A stretch of 64,000 nt of DNA from the NCBI RefSeq assembly GCF_003054285.1, contig NZ_QBKS01000001.1:372001-436000 (forward strand), in the 5' to 3' direction. Each line of letters opens with the position of its first letter. Position 1 is the stretch's first letter. Shown here piece by piece: positions 33,518 through 42,196 of the stretch. This DNA comes from Litoreibacter ponti. GTDB taxonomy: Bacteria > Pseudomonadota > Alphaproteobacteria > Rhodobacterales > Rhodobacteraceae. The notes under the pieces are model-generated. The model had not been told where the DNA came from, searched no databases, and was given only the letters and a program-made list of their open reading frames with translations. A program made the position numbers and the translations under genes.

Positions 33518-33979
33518 ATGAAAACCTTTACCGCTACCCCTGGCGATATCGAGAAGAAATGGATCCTGATCGACGCCGAAGGCGTGGTTCTGGGCCGTCT
33601 TGCCTCGATCGTGGCGATGCGCCTGCGTGGCAAGCATAAGCCCTCCTTCACCCCGCATATGGACATGGGCGACAATGTCATCATCGTCAACGCCGACAAG
33701 ATCCAGCTGACCGGCAACAAGCGCGAGAAGCCGAACTACTGGCACACCGGCCACCCGGGCGGCATCAAGTCCCGCACCAACGCCGAAATCCTGGAAGGCG
33801 CGCATCCCGAGCGCGTCGTCATGCAGGCCGTTAAGCGCATGCTGCCCGGCGGCCCGCTGTCGCGCCAGCAGATGACCAACCTGCGCGTCTACGCCTCGGC
33901 CGAGCACCCGCACGAGGCCCAATCCCCCGAAGTTCTGGACGTCAAAGCCATGAACAAGAAAAACACCCGGAGCGCATAA
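33518..33979 (+). CDS. rplM: 50S ribosomal protein L13
   Basis: A 153-residue L13 (bL13/uL13), MKTFTATPGDIEKKWILIDAEGVVLGRLASIVAMRLRGK through the conserved HTGHPGGIKS and AVKRMLPGGPLSRQQM. It binds 23S rRNA early in assembly of the large subunit. TTGAGGA precedes the ATG. It is followed after one base by rpsI, the usual conserved pair. Confidence 0.98.
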   Translation: MKTFTATPGDIEKKWILIDAEGVVLGRLASIVAMRLRGKHKPSFTPHMDMGDNVIIVNADKIQLTGNKREKPNYWHTGHPGGIKSRTNAEILEGAHPERVVMQAVKRMLPGGPLSRQQMTNLRVYASAEHPHEAQSPEVLDVKAMNKKNTRSA

Positions 33980-33980
33980 G

Positions 33981-34478
33981 ATGGCTGACGAAATCCAATC
34001 CCTCGATGAGCTGAACACCATCGCCGAAGGCGTCGCCACCCCGGCAGAGGCCGTGGCAGATGCGATCAACCGCGAGCCCGTCCGTGACGAGCTGGGCCGG
34101 TCCTACGCCACCGGCAAGCGCAAGGATGCGGTCGCCCGCGTCTGGATCAAGCCGGGCTCCGGCAAGGTCACCGTCAACGGCAAAGAGCAAAACGCGTATT
34201 TCGCGCGCCCTGTGCTGCAGATGATCCTGCGCCAGCCCTTCACCGTGTCGGGCACCGAGGACCAGTTCGACGTGATGGCAACCGTCAAGGGCGGTGGCCT
34301 CAGCGGTCAGGCCGGTGCGGTCAAGCACGGCATCTCGAAGGCGCTGCAGCTTTATGATCCGTCCCTGCGCGGCGCGCTGAAGGCGGCAGGCTTCCTGACC
34401 CGCGACAGCCGCGTGGTCGAGCGGAAGAAATACGGCAAGGCGAAAGCCCGCAAGAGCTTCCAGTTCTCCAAGCGTTAA
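33981..34478 (+). CDS. rpsI: 30S ribosomal protein S9
   Basis: A 165-residue S9. A 30-residue N-terminal extension (MADEIQSLDELNTIAEGVATPAEAVADAIN), usual in alphaproteobacteria, precedes the S9 core: SYATGKRKDAVARVWIKPG, GGGLSGQAGAVKHGISKAL, and the basic C-terminus KKYGKAKARKSFQFSKR that reaches the P site. The start ATG is one base after the rplM stop. A strong terminator follows. Confidence 0.98.
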   Translation: MADEIQSLDELNTIAEGVATPAEAVADAINREPVRDELGRSYATGKRKDAVARVWIKPGSGKVTVNGKEQNAYFARPVLQMILRQPFTVSGTEDQFDVMATVKGGGLSGQAGAVKHGISKALQLYDPSLRGALKAAGFLTRDSRVVERKKYGKAKARKSFQFSKR

Positions 34479-34502
34479 GCTGCGAGACACAGGTTTCGGA
34501 AC

Positions 34503-34529
34503 AGGCCGCTCCTTCGGGGCGGCCTTTTT
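34503..34529 (+). terminator. Rho-independent terminator of rplM-rpsI
   Basis: AGGCCGCTCC pairs with the following GGGGCGGCCT across a TTC-containing apex, then TTTTT (34525-34529). GC-rich stem plus T5 makes this the strongest canonical terminator in the window beside that at 63480. Confidence 0.9.
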
Positions 34530-34546
34530 CGTCTTAAAGCAGTGCC

Positions 34547-35752
34547 TTAGGTCGCAGCGGTGTCCGTCGAGCCAATTGCGCTTTGCAGCACGATGATCTC
34601 ATCGAGCGTGATATTGGCCGCGCCGGGGCCGCGCAGCTTGATGGTGAAGCTGTCGCCATCGGGGCCGGTGACCAGGATTTGCCCCGCCGGTGTGCCGGGC
34701 AGACCATCGGCGCGCAGCTCGATCCGGGTGTCCTCTGGCGCCTCGTCCGGGGCCAGTCGGATATGGATCAGCTCGCCCGGTTCGTAGTCGGAAATCGTCA
34801 CGTCATTGGCCGCGCTGGAGACCACGAACAAATCCACACCAGCCCCGCCTTCAAGCTCTGCATCGCGCGCGCCCGCATCGGCAATGAGCGTGTCCGCGCC
34901 CGCGCCGCCCTGCAAGAGGTCCCCGCGACCCGCGCCGGAGTTGAGCGTGTCATCGCCTGCCGCGCCGATCAGGACATCCGCGCCGTCGCCGCCATCGATC
35001 CAGTCATCCCCCGCGCCGCCGTCCACCACATCATCGCCCGCGCCGGAAAAGCTGGTGTCATCTCCGTCCTTCAACATGATGGTATCGGGCGCGTCGGTGC
35101 CATTGAGCATGTCGTTTCCGTCGGTGCCTTCGCGGGCGGTCAGGGTTTGATCGAGCCCGGCGAGAATTGCTTCCGGATCGTCGCCGGTGTCGTTGAGATT
35201 GCGAAAGAGCAGGGGCAGCGATTGCGCGTCCCCAACCCCCGCGCCGGATACGGAGCTGTGCTGCTCGCCATCGATCAGGATGTCCAGGCTGCCATCGTCC
35301 TGCGCCGCGAAGCTGACGGTGCTGGTGTCGACGGGGTCAGGGCTATGGACGATAATCTGGTCGCCGTCCTCGTAATCGGTGATCTCGTTGCCGGGGTTGG
35401 CGAGGTCGATCACGAAGAGATCGGCCCCCTCACCACCGGTCATCTGATCCTCACCGGGGCCTGCGATCAGTACGTCGTTGCCATCCTCGCCATTCAAGGT
35501 GTCGTCGCCCGCACCGCCGTAGATTGCGTCGTCGCCGGCCCCGGCGCGGACCGTGTCGTCGCCGGAGCCCGCGACGATGACGTCATCCTCGTCGGTTCCC
35601 GACAGGATATCGGGGCCACTGCTGCCACGGATGATCTCTTCGCCCTCGGCCTCTTCGGGCTCCTCGGCGGCGCGGGCGGCGAGCTCTTCGATATCGACGA
35701 AGGCCGTGGCGGCGGTACTGAGAATCGCGACAAGGATAAAGACGGTGACCAT
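34547..35752 (-). CDS. RTX-type calcium-binding repeat protein, N-terminal anchor
   Basis: 401 residues from ATG 35752 (GGAGCAGTCA before it; a TTG four codons earlier is unlikely). An N-terminal hydrophobic segment VTVFILVAILSTAATAFV is followed by an acidic linker. Two blocks of glycine-aspartate nonapeptides then occur: about residues 45-110 (SGPDILSGTDEDDVIVAGSG, DGNDVLIAGPGEDQM) and about 205-290 (GDDTSFSGAGDDVVDGGAG, GDDTLNSGAGRGD). These fold as calcium-bound parallel beta rolls. No C-terminal type I secretion signal or catalytic domain is evident, and the N-terminal hydrophobic segment is odd for RTX proteins. A surface or periplasmic role is inferred. Confidence 0.85.
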   Translation of the reverse strand: MVTVFILVAILSTAATAFVDIEELAARAAEEPEEAEGEEIIRGSSGPDILSGTDEDDVIVAGSGDDTVRAGAGDDAIYGGAGDDTLNGEDGNDVLIAGPGEDQMTGGEGADLFVIDLANPGNEITDYEDGDQIIVHSPDPVDTSTVSFAAQDDGSLDILIDGEQHSSVSGAGVGDAQSLPLLFRNLNDTGDDPEAILAGLDQTLTAREGTDGNDMLNGTDAPDTIMLKDGDDTSFSGAGDDVVDGGAGDDWIDGGDGADVLIGAAGDDTLNSGAGRGDLLQGGAGADTLIADAGARDAELEGGAGVDLFVVSSAANDVTISDYEPGELIHIRLAPDEAPEDTRIELRADGLPGTPAGQILVTGPDGDSFTIKLRGPGAANITLDEIIVLQSAIGSTDTAAT

Positions 35753-35887
35753 TGACTGCTCCAACTGGTAAAAACCGCAGCACCCGCGACGGTCCTCGGG
35801 GCTGTTGGAGGCGGAAATAGCCGAATGGGTTATAAATTTATCTTAATCGATGCGAGATTTTATCGTGAGCGGCGGCCCTAACATGGA

Positions 35888-36802
35888 TCAGAACGGCTCC
35901 AAGTCCTTCGCCAGACTGACAAAAACCGGATGATCTGGCAGCAAGACCTGCGGCGCGATCTGAGTGAGTTCGGCGTGCGACGGGCGCACCGGGGCGGGCA
36001 CGCCAAGGAACCCGCCATGGGCGAAGGCCGTGCGCAGATAGTCGATGAAGCTGGCGGGCGGCCCGTGCTCGAAGATCATCGGGCTGACCCGCTGGCTGGG
36101 CAGGAACAGATGCGCGCCGGTGGTGCCTGAGACGTTGGCCTTGTGCTCGAAGCTTGGTGCGATTTCGGCCATCAGGCCGAGCCCGCCCATGGGGTGCGGG
36201 ACCAGTTCGGCCTCCATCTCCGCCCCGATATCGCTGAGGTATTCGAGGTTGATCACCAAGGGGTTCCAGTCGCCAAGCCGCGCGATCACCGGGTCGTCGG
36301 ACAGATGCGGGCGGCGGTCCTCTGTCTCGACCACGCGGCGGCGCGCGTCCGTGCCGCCGAGACCCGACAGCGCGTTCTCCAAAGCTCTCTGGACCGGGGT
36401 GCGCGCCGTGATCCCGGCCTGGGGCGGCTTGCCCGGGTGGCGCTGACGCAGGTCGATGATGCCCACGACCCGCGCGAAGAGATCAAGCGCGCGCGGCAGG
36501 AAATCGGAGCGGCCAGCAAAGGCGGGCAGGTCGCCGAACCGGTCTTCGAGCGTCTCCTCAATCCGGCCCAGATGGACGGAGATCTGGCGATGGGGCGGCA
36601 CGGCATCGGAGTATCGTCCCGCCTCGCATTCGAACCGGTAGCCGGTGTCGCGCAGGCGGGTGATGACGGTATCGGTGTTGCGCGCGACCCGGGCGAAGGT
36701 CTCGCGCATGACCGCCTCGGCGTCGGCCGCATCTGGCGCGCTTTCGAGCGCCTCCCAGACGGCGTCGTGCTCGCCCGCGATGTATCGTGCAAGCAGGCTC
36801 AC
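35888..36802 (-). CDS. uncharacterised protein coupled to a TetR regulator
   Basis: A 304-residue protein from the GTG at 36802, which overlaps the TetR stop as GTGA. I do not recognise the family. It is soluble, with SLLARYIAGEHDAVWEALES at the start, a central segment PLVINLEYLSDIGAEMEAELVPHPMGG and a conserved-looking C-terminal half (FLPSQRVSPMIFEHGPPASFIDYLRTAFAHGGFLGVPAPV). The four-base overlap implies stoichiometric expression with the regulator. The open frame extends into the TetR gene, so an earlier start is formally possible but would be antisense-framed. Confidence 0.75.
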   Translation of the reverse strand: MSLLARYIAGEHDAVWEALESAPDAADAEAVMRETFARVARNTDTVITRLRDTGYRFECEAGRYSDAVPPHRQISVHLGRIEETLEDRFGDLPAFAGRSDFLPRALDLFARVVGIIDLRQRHPGKPPQAGITARTPVQRALENALSGLGGTDARRRVVETEDRRPHLSDDPVIARLGDWNPLVINLEYLSDIGAEMEAELVPHPMGGLGLMAEIAPSFEHKANVSGTTGAHLFLPSQRVSPMIFEHGPPASFIDYLRTAFAHGGFLGVPAPVRPSHAELTQIAPQVLLPDHPVFVSLAKDLEPF

Positions 36803-37416
36803 GTATCGGGCGGGATCAGGCCGAGGCCGCGCAGATAGATGCCAATGCCGGTTTCCAGCAGGTCCTCGGGCGGGAAGGGGGCCTTGGCCCCGGGTGTGCC
36901 GCGGGCGAAGAGCTCGACCACGCCGTGGGACATGGCCCAGATATGGCTGGAGAACATCGCCGCGGGCGGACGTTTGTCGGCGGGGATATTCTCTGACAGC
37001 TTGGCGGCGGCGCGTTCCAGCACGCCGCGCGACCGCTCGGAGGCCAGCGCCAGCTCGGCGCTGGATTGCAGGTTCACGCCGCTCTCGAACATCGCCACAT
37101 AATGGCCGGGAAACTTGCGCGCGAAGGCGAGATAGGCGCGGCCCGTGGCCTCGAACGCCTTGAGCGCGGTGGGTTTGCCGTCGCCATAGGCGTGCTCCAT
37201 CAGGTCGCCGAAGATGCGGTGGCCCTGCAGGGCGCATTCCGCGATCAGCGTCTCGCGCCCGTCGAAATGGCGGTAGACGGCGGCGGGGGTGACCCCCGCC
37301 AGCTTGGCGGCTTCGGCCACGGTAAAGCCCGAGGGGCCCTTCTGTTCGATCAGCTGCAGTGTCGCCTCGACCAGCGCCTGTTTGAGATTGCCGTGATGAT
37401 AGCCGCGCTTGGGCAT
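36799..37416 (-). CDS. TetR/AcrR-family regulator
   Basis: A 205-residue regulator. The HTH is in YHHGNLKQALVEATLQLIEQKGPSGFTVAEAAKLAGVTPAAVYRHFDGRETLIAE; the ligand-binding region continues with AYLAFARKFPGHYVAMFESGVNLQ. It ends in a GTGA overlap with the unknown downstream gene and is 10 bases beyond the ppk2 stop on the same strand. Autoregulation of the pair is likely but no operator was located. Confidence 0.9.
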   Translation of the reverse strand: MPKRGYHHGNLKQALVEATLQLIEQKGPSGFTVAEAAKLAGVTPAAVYRHFDGRETLIAECALQGHRIFGDLMEHAYGDGKPTALKAFEATGRAYLAFARKFPGHYVAMFESGVNLQSSAELALASERSRGVLERAAAKLSENIPADKRPPAAMFSSHIWAMSHGVVELFARGTPGAKAPFPPEDLLETGIGIYLRGLGLIPPDT

Positions 37417-37426
37417 CTAGGGGGCC

Positions 37427-38302
37427 TCAGTCACTGACGGACCACTTGTCGACGCCGCCGCAGATCTGGGCGTCGGGTCGGTCGGCCACGCGGTCGTTCT
37501 TGGTCTTGTATTGGATCGTGTTGAGCACGCGCTTGAGCGCCGCAATCCGGGCGCGGCGCTTGTCGTCGGAGCGGATGACGGTCCAGCGCGCGTCCTTGTG
37601 GTCGGATTTCTCGAACGTCTCTGCGATGGCCTGGGTGTAGGCGTCCCACTTGTGCAGGCCCTTGACGTCGATGCCCGACAGTTTCCACTGCTTGAGCTTG
37701 TCACCCTCGCGCTGGAGCATCCGGCGCAACTGCTCGGCCCGGCCGACATTGAGCCAGAGCTTGATCAGGATCACGTCATCTTCGACCAGCATCCGCTCGA
37801 AATCGGTGACCTGCTTGAAGAACAGCTCGCGTTCCTTGACCGAGCAAAAGCCGAACACATGCTCCACCACGCCGCGATTGTACCAGCTGCGATCGAACAG
37901 AGTGATCTGACCCTCGGTCGGCAATTCCTTGATATAGCGTTGGAAATACCACTGCCCGCGCTCTTCCTCGGTGGGCTTGGACAGCGCCACGGTCTTGCAG
38001 ATGCGCGGGTTCAGGTTCTCGCGGAAGCGCTTGATCGTGCCGCCCTTGCCCGCGGCATCGCGCCCCTCGAAAACGATGGCGACGCGCTTGCCCTCGGAAT
38101 GAACCCAGGCCTGCAGCTTGACCAGCTCGACTTGCAGGCGCTCCATCGTCTCATCATACGCGGCGCGCTTCATCCGCCGCTCGTACGGGTAGGTCGCGGC
38201 AAGAATGTCGTTCTTGCCCGCGTTCCGGATCGCGTTTTGCACGTTCTCGGGAATATCCTCGTTGAAAAACTTGGAGATGGCGCCGTCGAAGGGCAGGGTC
38301 AT
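37427..38302 (-). CDS. ppk2: polyphosphate kinase 2
   Basis: A 291-residue PPK2 class I enzyme. The Walker A loop GRDAAGKGG is at 80-88 and the Walker B/lid segment DRSWYNR at 137-143, with the family block ELVKLQAWVHSEGKRVAIVFEGRD before. PPK2 enzymes transfer phosphate between polyphosphate and (mainly guanosine or adenosine) nucleotides. It is downstream of nothing obvious in phosphate metabolism; the TetR pair follows on the same strand. Confidence 0.95.
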   Translation of the reverse strand: MTLPFDGAISKFFNEDIPENVQNAIRNAGKNDILAATYPYERRMKRAAYDETMERLQVELVKLQAWVHSEGKRVAIVFEGRDAAGKGGTIKRFRENLNPRICKTVALSKPTEEERGQWYFQRYIKELPTEGQITLFDRSWYNRGVVEHVFGFCSVKERELFFKQVTDFERMLVEDDVILIKLWLNVGRAEQLRRMLQREGDKLKQWKLSGIDVKGLHKWDAYTQAIAETFEKSDHKDARWTVIRSDDKRRARIAALKRVLNTIQYKTKNDRVADRPDAQICGGVDKWSVSD

Positions 38303-38346
38303 AGGTGGCCTCTTGTCCGTTGGTCCGGCGAGTATGGCGCGGAAGC

Positions 38347-39306
38347 CTAGCGCAGGCCAGCGCGTTTTGCCGCCGACCGGAGGGCGTCGATGACCTGTGC
38401 CTCGGCGGCGTGCTGGGGCATGTGGCCGATGCCTTCAAGCGGGATCAGTCGGGAGTTCGGCAGCTCCTCGTGAAGCGGCTCGGCATGCACATCGAAGGGC
38501 ACCGTTGTGTCGGCGGTGCCATGCACGATCTCGACCGGGATTTCGAGGTCTTTGTAGCGCTCTGACTGCGCGACGATCTGCGGGCGCAGGGTCTTCACCA
38601 TGCCCGCATTGGTGACGAGCTGGATCGGGCGCACGGCCAGATCAAGGCCCATATGATCCAGATACCCCGGCGGCACCGGATCGGGCGCGAAGATGTTTTC
38701 GACCGTGTCCTGCCCGCGCTCCTCGGTCGCAAAGGTGGCGGCAAGCGGGGCCAGGATGTTGCGGCCCAGCCAGCCCGACATACGGTAGTAGAACGCGTCG
38801 ATATCGCCGGGCCACGGGTTCGAGACGCCTGCCACGATCACAGCCGCCTTCGCGTCGTGATTGAGCGCGTAGGACAGCGCCACCGCGCCGCCATAGCTTT
38901 GGCCCAGAACGATCGGATCTTTAGCGCCAAGCTGGTTAACAGCGGCGGCGATCAGGGCGGATTGCTCGTCGATGGTCTCGAACTCGTTTGCGCGGGTCGG
39001 GATGCGCGAGGAATAGCCGTGGCCGGGGCGATCCACCGCAAAGAAGCGGAACTCGCCCTTGAGCTTCGGGATCAGCGAATAGGTCCATTCGCGCCAATTG
39101 CCGCCCGCGCCGTGGATCAGGATCACATCGGGGCCGGTGCCTTCGACATGGACGTGAACCTTGGCCCCGTTGATGGTGAGCATTTCGCCGGTGGGGGGCG
39201 TGTCGCGCAACGCGTTGGCGCGGCGTTGGTCGATGCTGCTCTTCAGCACCACGCCGCAGCCCGCAAGGATCGCCACGAGGGCTGCGAGAAGGCCGAATTT
39301 AAGCAC
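38347..39306 (-). CDS. alpha/beta-hydrolase lipoprotein
   Basis: A 319-residue protein with a lipobox signal (LLAALVAILAGC, Cys17). The hydrolase core shows HGAGGNWREW, VDRPGHGYSS, the nucleophile elbow GQSYGG and a late GIGHMPQH with the catalytic histidine. It should be an outer- or inner-membrane lipid-anchored esterase or haloalkane dehalogenase-like enzyme. Its start overlaps the metA stop by eight bases, implying translation coupling with metA. Confidence 0.88.
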   Translation of the reverse strand: MLKFGLLAALVAILAGCGVVLKSSIDQRRANALRDTPPTGEMLTINGAKVHVHVEGTGPDVILIHGAGGNWREWTYSLIPKLKGEFRFFAVDRPGHGYSSRIPTRANEFETIDEQSALIAAAVNQLGAKDPIVLGQSYGGAVALSYALNHDAKAAVIVAGVSNPWPGDIDAFYYRMSGWLGRNILAPLAATFATEERGQDTVENIFAPDPVPPGYLDHMGLDLAVRPIQLVTNAGMVKTLRPQIVAQSERYKDLEIPVEIVHGTADTTVPFDVHAEPLHEELPNSRLIPLEGIGHMPQHAAEAQVIDALRSAAKRAGLR

Positions 39307-40219
39307 CGATCAGCTCCATATCGAAATGAGTTGTCTGGTATATCTCATTGATCCAATTGCCATAAAGCAGATGCGCGTGGCTGCGCCAGCGGTTCATGGG
39401 CGGCCTGCTGGGATCGTCATCCGGGTAGTAATTGTCGGGCACGTTGATGGGCGTTCCGGCCGCGATATCGCGGTCATATTCTTCCTTCAGCGTGCCGCTG
39501 TCATACTCGAAATGGTTGAAGATGTAGAGCGCGCGGTGGGCGCGATCCTCGACCAGGCAGGGCCCCGCCTTTTCACTACCCAGAAGCGTGGTCAGCCCGT
39601 CCGCGGCGTCGATCTCTGCCTGTTTCATCTCTGTCCAGCGCGAGACCGGGATGACGAACTCGTCGGAGAAGCCGCGCAGATAGGGCGAGGCGGGGGCGAG
39701 GTTGGTGTGGCGGAAGCACCCGAACAGCTTGTGGTCCAGAAGATGCTTCTGGACCCCGTGGAAGTGGTTAATCATCGCCATGCCGCCCCAACAGACGCCA
39801 AAGGTCGAATGCACATTGGTCTGGGTCCAGTTCATGACCTCGACCAGCTCGTCCCAATAGGTCACATCGGTGAACTCCAGATGTTCGATCGGGGCGCCGG
39901 TGATGATCAGCCCGTCGAACTTTTCGCCCTTCACCTCCTGGAACGGGCGATAGAATTCGGCCATGTGCTCTGCCGCGGTGGTCTTGGTCTGGTGTTCGGA
40001 CATGCGGATCAACGACAGCTCGATCTGCAGAGGCGTGGCCCCGATCAGCCGGGCAAACTGGTTCTCGGTCTGGATCTTCTTGGGCATCAGGTTCAACAGC
40101 CCGATGCGCAGGGGACGGATGTCCTGGCGCGCGGCCTGCCGCTCTGACATCACGCTTACGCCCTCGCGCGACAGCACGTCATAGGCGGGCAGCGAGGAGG
40201 AGGGCAGTTTGATCGGCAT
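39299..40219 (-). CDS. metA: homoserine O-acyltransferase (MetA fold, predicted acetyl-CoA specific)
   Basis: A 306-residue MetA. The catalytic Cys143 is in TFGVCWGGMAMIN, His236 and Glu238 in YIFNHFEYDSGTLKEEY. At the acyl-donor position the motif is GAPIEHLEF with Glu112, where E. coli has glycine (GAPLGLVEF). Published work links Glu here to acetyl-CoA and Gly to succinyl-CoA, so this enzyme is predicted to make O-acetylhomoserine. There is no recognisable SAM-II riboswitch in the 40-base upstream gap. Confidence 0.93.
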   Translation of the reverse strand: MPIKLPSSSLPAYDVLSREGVSVMSERQAARQDIRPLRIGLLNLMPKKIQTENQFARLIGATPLQIELSLIRMSEHQTKTTAAEHMAEFYRPFQEVKGEKFDGLIITGAPIEHLEFTDVTYWDELVEVMNWTQTNVHSTFGVCWGGMAMINHFHGVQKHLLDHKLFGCFRHTNLAPASPYLRGFSDEFVIPVSRWTEMKQAEIDAADGLTTLLGSEKAGPCLVEDRAHRALYIFNHFEYDSGTLKEEYDRDIAAGTPINVPDNYYPDDDPSRPPMNRWRSHAHLLYGNWINEIYQTTHFDMELIGA

Positions 40220-40259
40220 GTCGACGTCGTCCTTTGGCGAGCCTTACCAGATAGGCGGC

Positions 40260-41123
40260 TTAGCCCGCGCTGCCAAGGGTGGCGGCGATCAACTGGTCGA
40301 GACCTTCGGGTGAAGTGACCCGCCCCAGATCGGTATGCGAGACCTTAATACCGAAATTGTCGGCCATGGCGCGGTAGCGCGGCTCGCGCTGCGATATGGC
40401 GCGGGCATAGGTGAAGGTCATGAAGTCGTTGGGCTCCACCTCGGCCTCGGTGCAATTGTGCTGGGCAAGGTATTCGTCCCACAGCTCTTGCAGGAAGGCG
40501 GGGCGGTAGCACATCGGCTTGGGCGCGCGCTGGAAGCGGCGCACCAGCTCTGCCTCGTGATCCTTGGAGCCTTCGATCCAGACCATCAGGTGGTTTTTCG
40601 CCAGCGCATTCAGCAGCTTGTCACCCTTGTCGAACGGGTCGACCACCTCGCAGGTGGAGCCGCCGCTGTCGCAGACGAAATTGGTGTAGCCATAAAGATC
40701 CTCGGCCCGCTCGATGAAATGGGCGGTGTCGTAAAGTGCTGCGACCTCGGCGCGGTGATGCTGGGCCTGACGCTTCTGGTACTCGGCAAAGCTGAGGCCG
40801 CCGTGCTCAGGGTTTCCGGGCTTGCCGAGATAAGTCGAGAGCGGCGACAGGTCATCGAAGGTCAGGTTCGAGGCGATATATATCGAGTCGCTGCGCAGCA
40901 GCTCCGCCAGAAACGGGTCCTGCATCGCGCGGCGCTTGAAATTGTCGGTGATGTACTCGCCCATGTAGCGCGTGCCGATGCGGTAGTCGGCTGAGTAGTG
41001 GAACCATTCGCCCGACGCGCGCAGCATATTGGAGACATGGGTCTTGCCAAGCCCGGACATGCCGAAGAACAGCACCCGCTTGCGCTCTGCCTGTAGCCAG
41101 TCCTGGCCAGATTTGTAGATCAT
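40260..41123 (-). CDS. P-loop NTPase of unknown role
   Basis: A 287-residue protein with a Walker A GMSGLGKTH (21-29) following VLFFGMSG. Other conserved-looking parts are WFHYSADYRIGTRYMGEYI, the CDSGGSTCEVVDPFDKGDKLLNALAKNHLMVWIEG segment (possible Walker B/metal site) and EAEVEPNDFMTFTYARAISQREPRYRAMADNFGI. It resembles kinase-like ATPases found alone in roseobacter genomes. It lies 40 bases upstream of metA on the same strand. No function can be stated. Confidence 0.82.
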   Translation of the reverse strand: MIYKSGQDWLQAERKRVLFFGMSGLGKTHVSNMLRASGEWFHYSADYRIGTRYMGEYITDNFKRRAMQDPFLAELLRSDSIYIASNLTFDDLSPLSTYLGKPGNPEHGGLSFAEYQKRQAQHHRAEVAALYDTAHFIERAEDLYGYTNFVCDSGGSTCEVVDPFDKGDKLLNALAKNHLMVWIEGSKDHEAELVRRFQRAPKPMCYRPAFLQELWDEYLAQHNCTEAEVEPNDFMTFTYARAISQREPRYRAMADNFGIKVSHTDLGRVTSPEGLDQLIAATLGSAG

Positions 41124-41174
41124 CGTGCCGTCTCCTTGCCTTCTTGGCTTGGTAGCCGGGGCGGACGGAGGAGG

Positions 41175-42092
41175 CTAGGGGGCGGCGCGCAAAAAGCGCA
41201 TGACGCGGCCATCGAGCACCAGCAGGCCAAGCGCCAGAAGCGCGAAGCCCGCGTAGGCGCGCGGGGCGAGCTGTTCGCCCAGCACCAGCGCGCCCAGAAT
41301 GATTGCCACAGGCGCGATGAGCAGGGTGCAGATCATCAGATTGCCCGACCCCGCCATGGCAAGGATGCGGTAATAGAGCAGGTAGGCGCCCGCGGTGGCG
41401 ATGATCGCGTAGTAGGCAATGGCGGAGGTGGCGGTCAGGCTGAGATCGGTCGATGGCACCCCGTCGATCAGCAGCGCCGCGGGCACCATGATCAGGGTCG
41501 AGCCGGTCAGCATCCCAGCGGCAGCCACCTGCGGGGACAGCCCACCCAGCGTCATGCGCGCCCAAGACCCCGCAAGCGCGTAGGACAGCGTGCCCGCAAG
41601 CACCGCCAGCTGCGCGGTGGAGCGGATGTCGAACTGCGCGAGGTTTTCCAGCCCGATGGCGGTTGCCACCCCGAAAAATCCCAAGGCCACACCAACCGCG
41701 CGGGTGGGGGTCAGCCGCTCATCCGCGAAGACCAGCGCGGCGACGATGACGCCGAAAATGGCCGTGGAGGCATTCAGGATTGAGGTCAGCCCGGTCTCGA
41801 TATGCAGCTGGCCCCACGCCATCAACGAGAAGGGGATGACGTTGTTGAGCATGCCCATGGCCAGAAACGCACCCCAGACCCGCGGCGCGCGCGGCACGGG
41901 CAGGCGGCGGACGAGGATGTAGAGCCACAGCACTACCATGGCCCAGAACACCCGATGCGCGACGGAGGTGACGAAGGGCACCTCGTCCAGCGCCAGCCGG
42001 ATCGACAGGAACGAGCCGCCCCAGATGAGCGACAAAAGCGCCAGCTCGGCCCAGGCGCGGGTGGACATGGATTTCTGCAGCGTCGCGGTCAT
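41175..42092 (-). CDS. EamA/DMT-family exporter
   Basis: A 305-residue protein with ten hydrophobic segments in two EamA repeats (about residues 14-145 and 160-295); ALLSLIWGGSFLSIRLALDEVPFV and the mid-protein FFGVATAIGLE are typical. Drug/metabolite exporters of this group move amino acids or metabolites. The terminal DGRVMRFLRAAP tail is basic as usual. Separate from the second EamA gene at 43627. Confidence 0.87.
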   Translation of the reverse strand: MTATLQKSMSTRAWAELALLSLIWGGSFLSIRLALDEVPFVTSVAHRVFWAMVVLWLYILVRRLPVPRAPRVWGAFLAMGMLNNVIPFSLMAWGQLHIETGLTSILNASTAIFGVIVAALVFADERLTPTRAVGVALGFFGVATAIGLENLAQFDIRSTAQLAVLAGTLSYALAGSWARMTLGGLSPQVAAAGMLTGSTLIMVPAALLIDGVPSTDLSLTATSAIAYYAIIATAGAYLLYYRILAMAGSGNLMICTLLIAPVAIILGALVLGEQLAPRAYAGFALLALGLLVLDGRVMRFLRAAP

Positions 42093-42146
42093 GGATGGCA
42101 GCTATGGCAGATTCGCAAAGTTGCGAAAGCCCGATCCTTGCGCAAA

Positions 42147-42179
42147 GAAAAAGGCCCCGCCGGTGAGGGCAGAGCCTTT
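42147..42179 (-). terminator. Rho-independent terminator of the FadL-type gene
   Basis: On the minus strand, AAAGGCTCTGCC pairs (two G-U) with GGCGGGGCCTTT around a six-base loop and is followed by a T-run (plus-strand 42147-42152 reads GAAAAA). It sits 17 bases past the stop of the minus-strand porin gene. Confidence 0.8.
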
Positions 42180-42196
42180 CAAGCATTTTCAGATGC

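Noticed and set aside
40220..40259. SAM-II or SAM/SAH riboswitch before metA
   Set aside because: Only 40 bases separate metA from the upstream gene and no pseudoknot consensus was readable.
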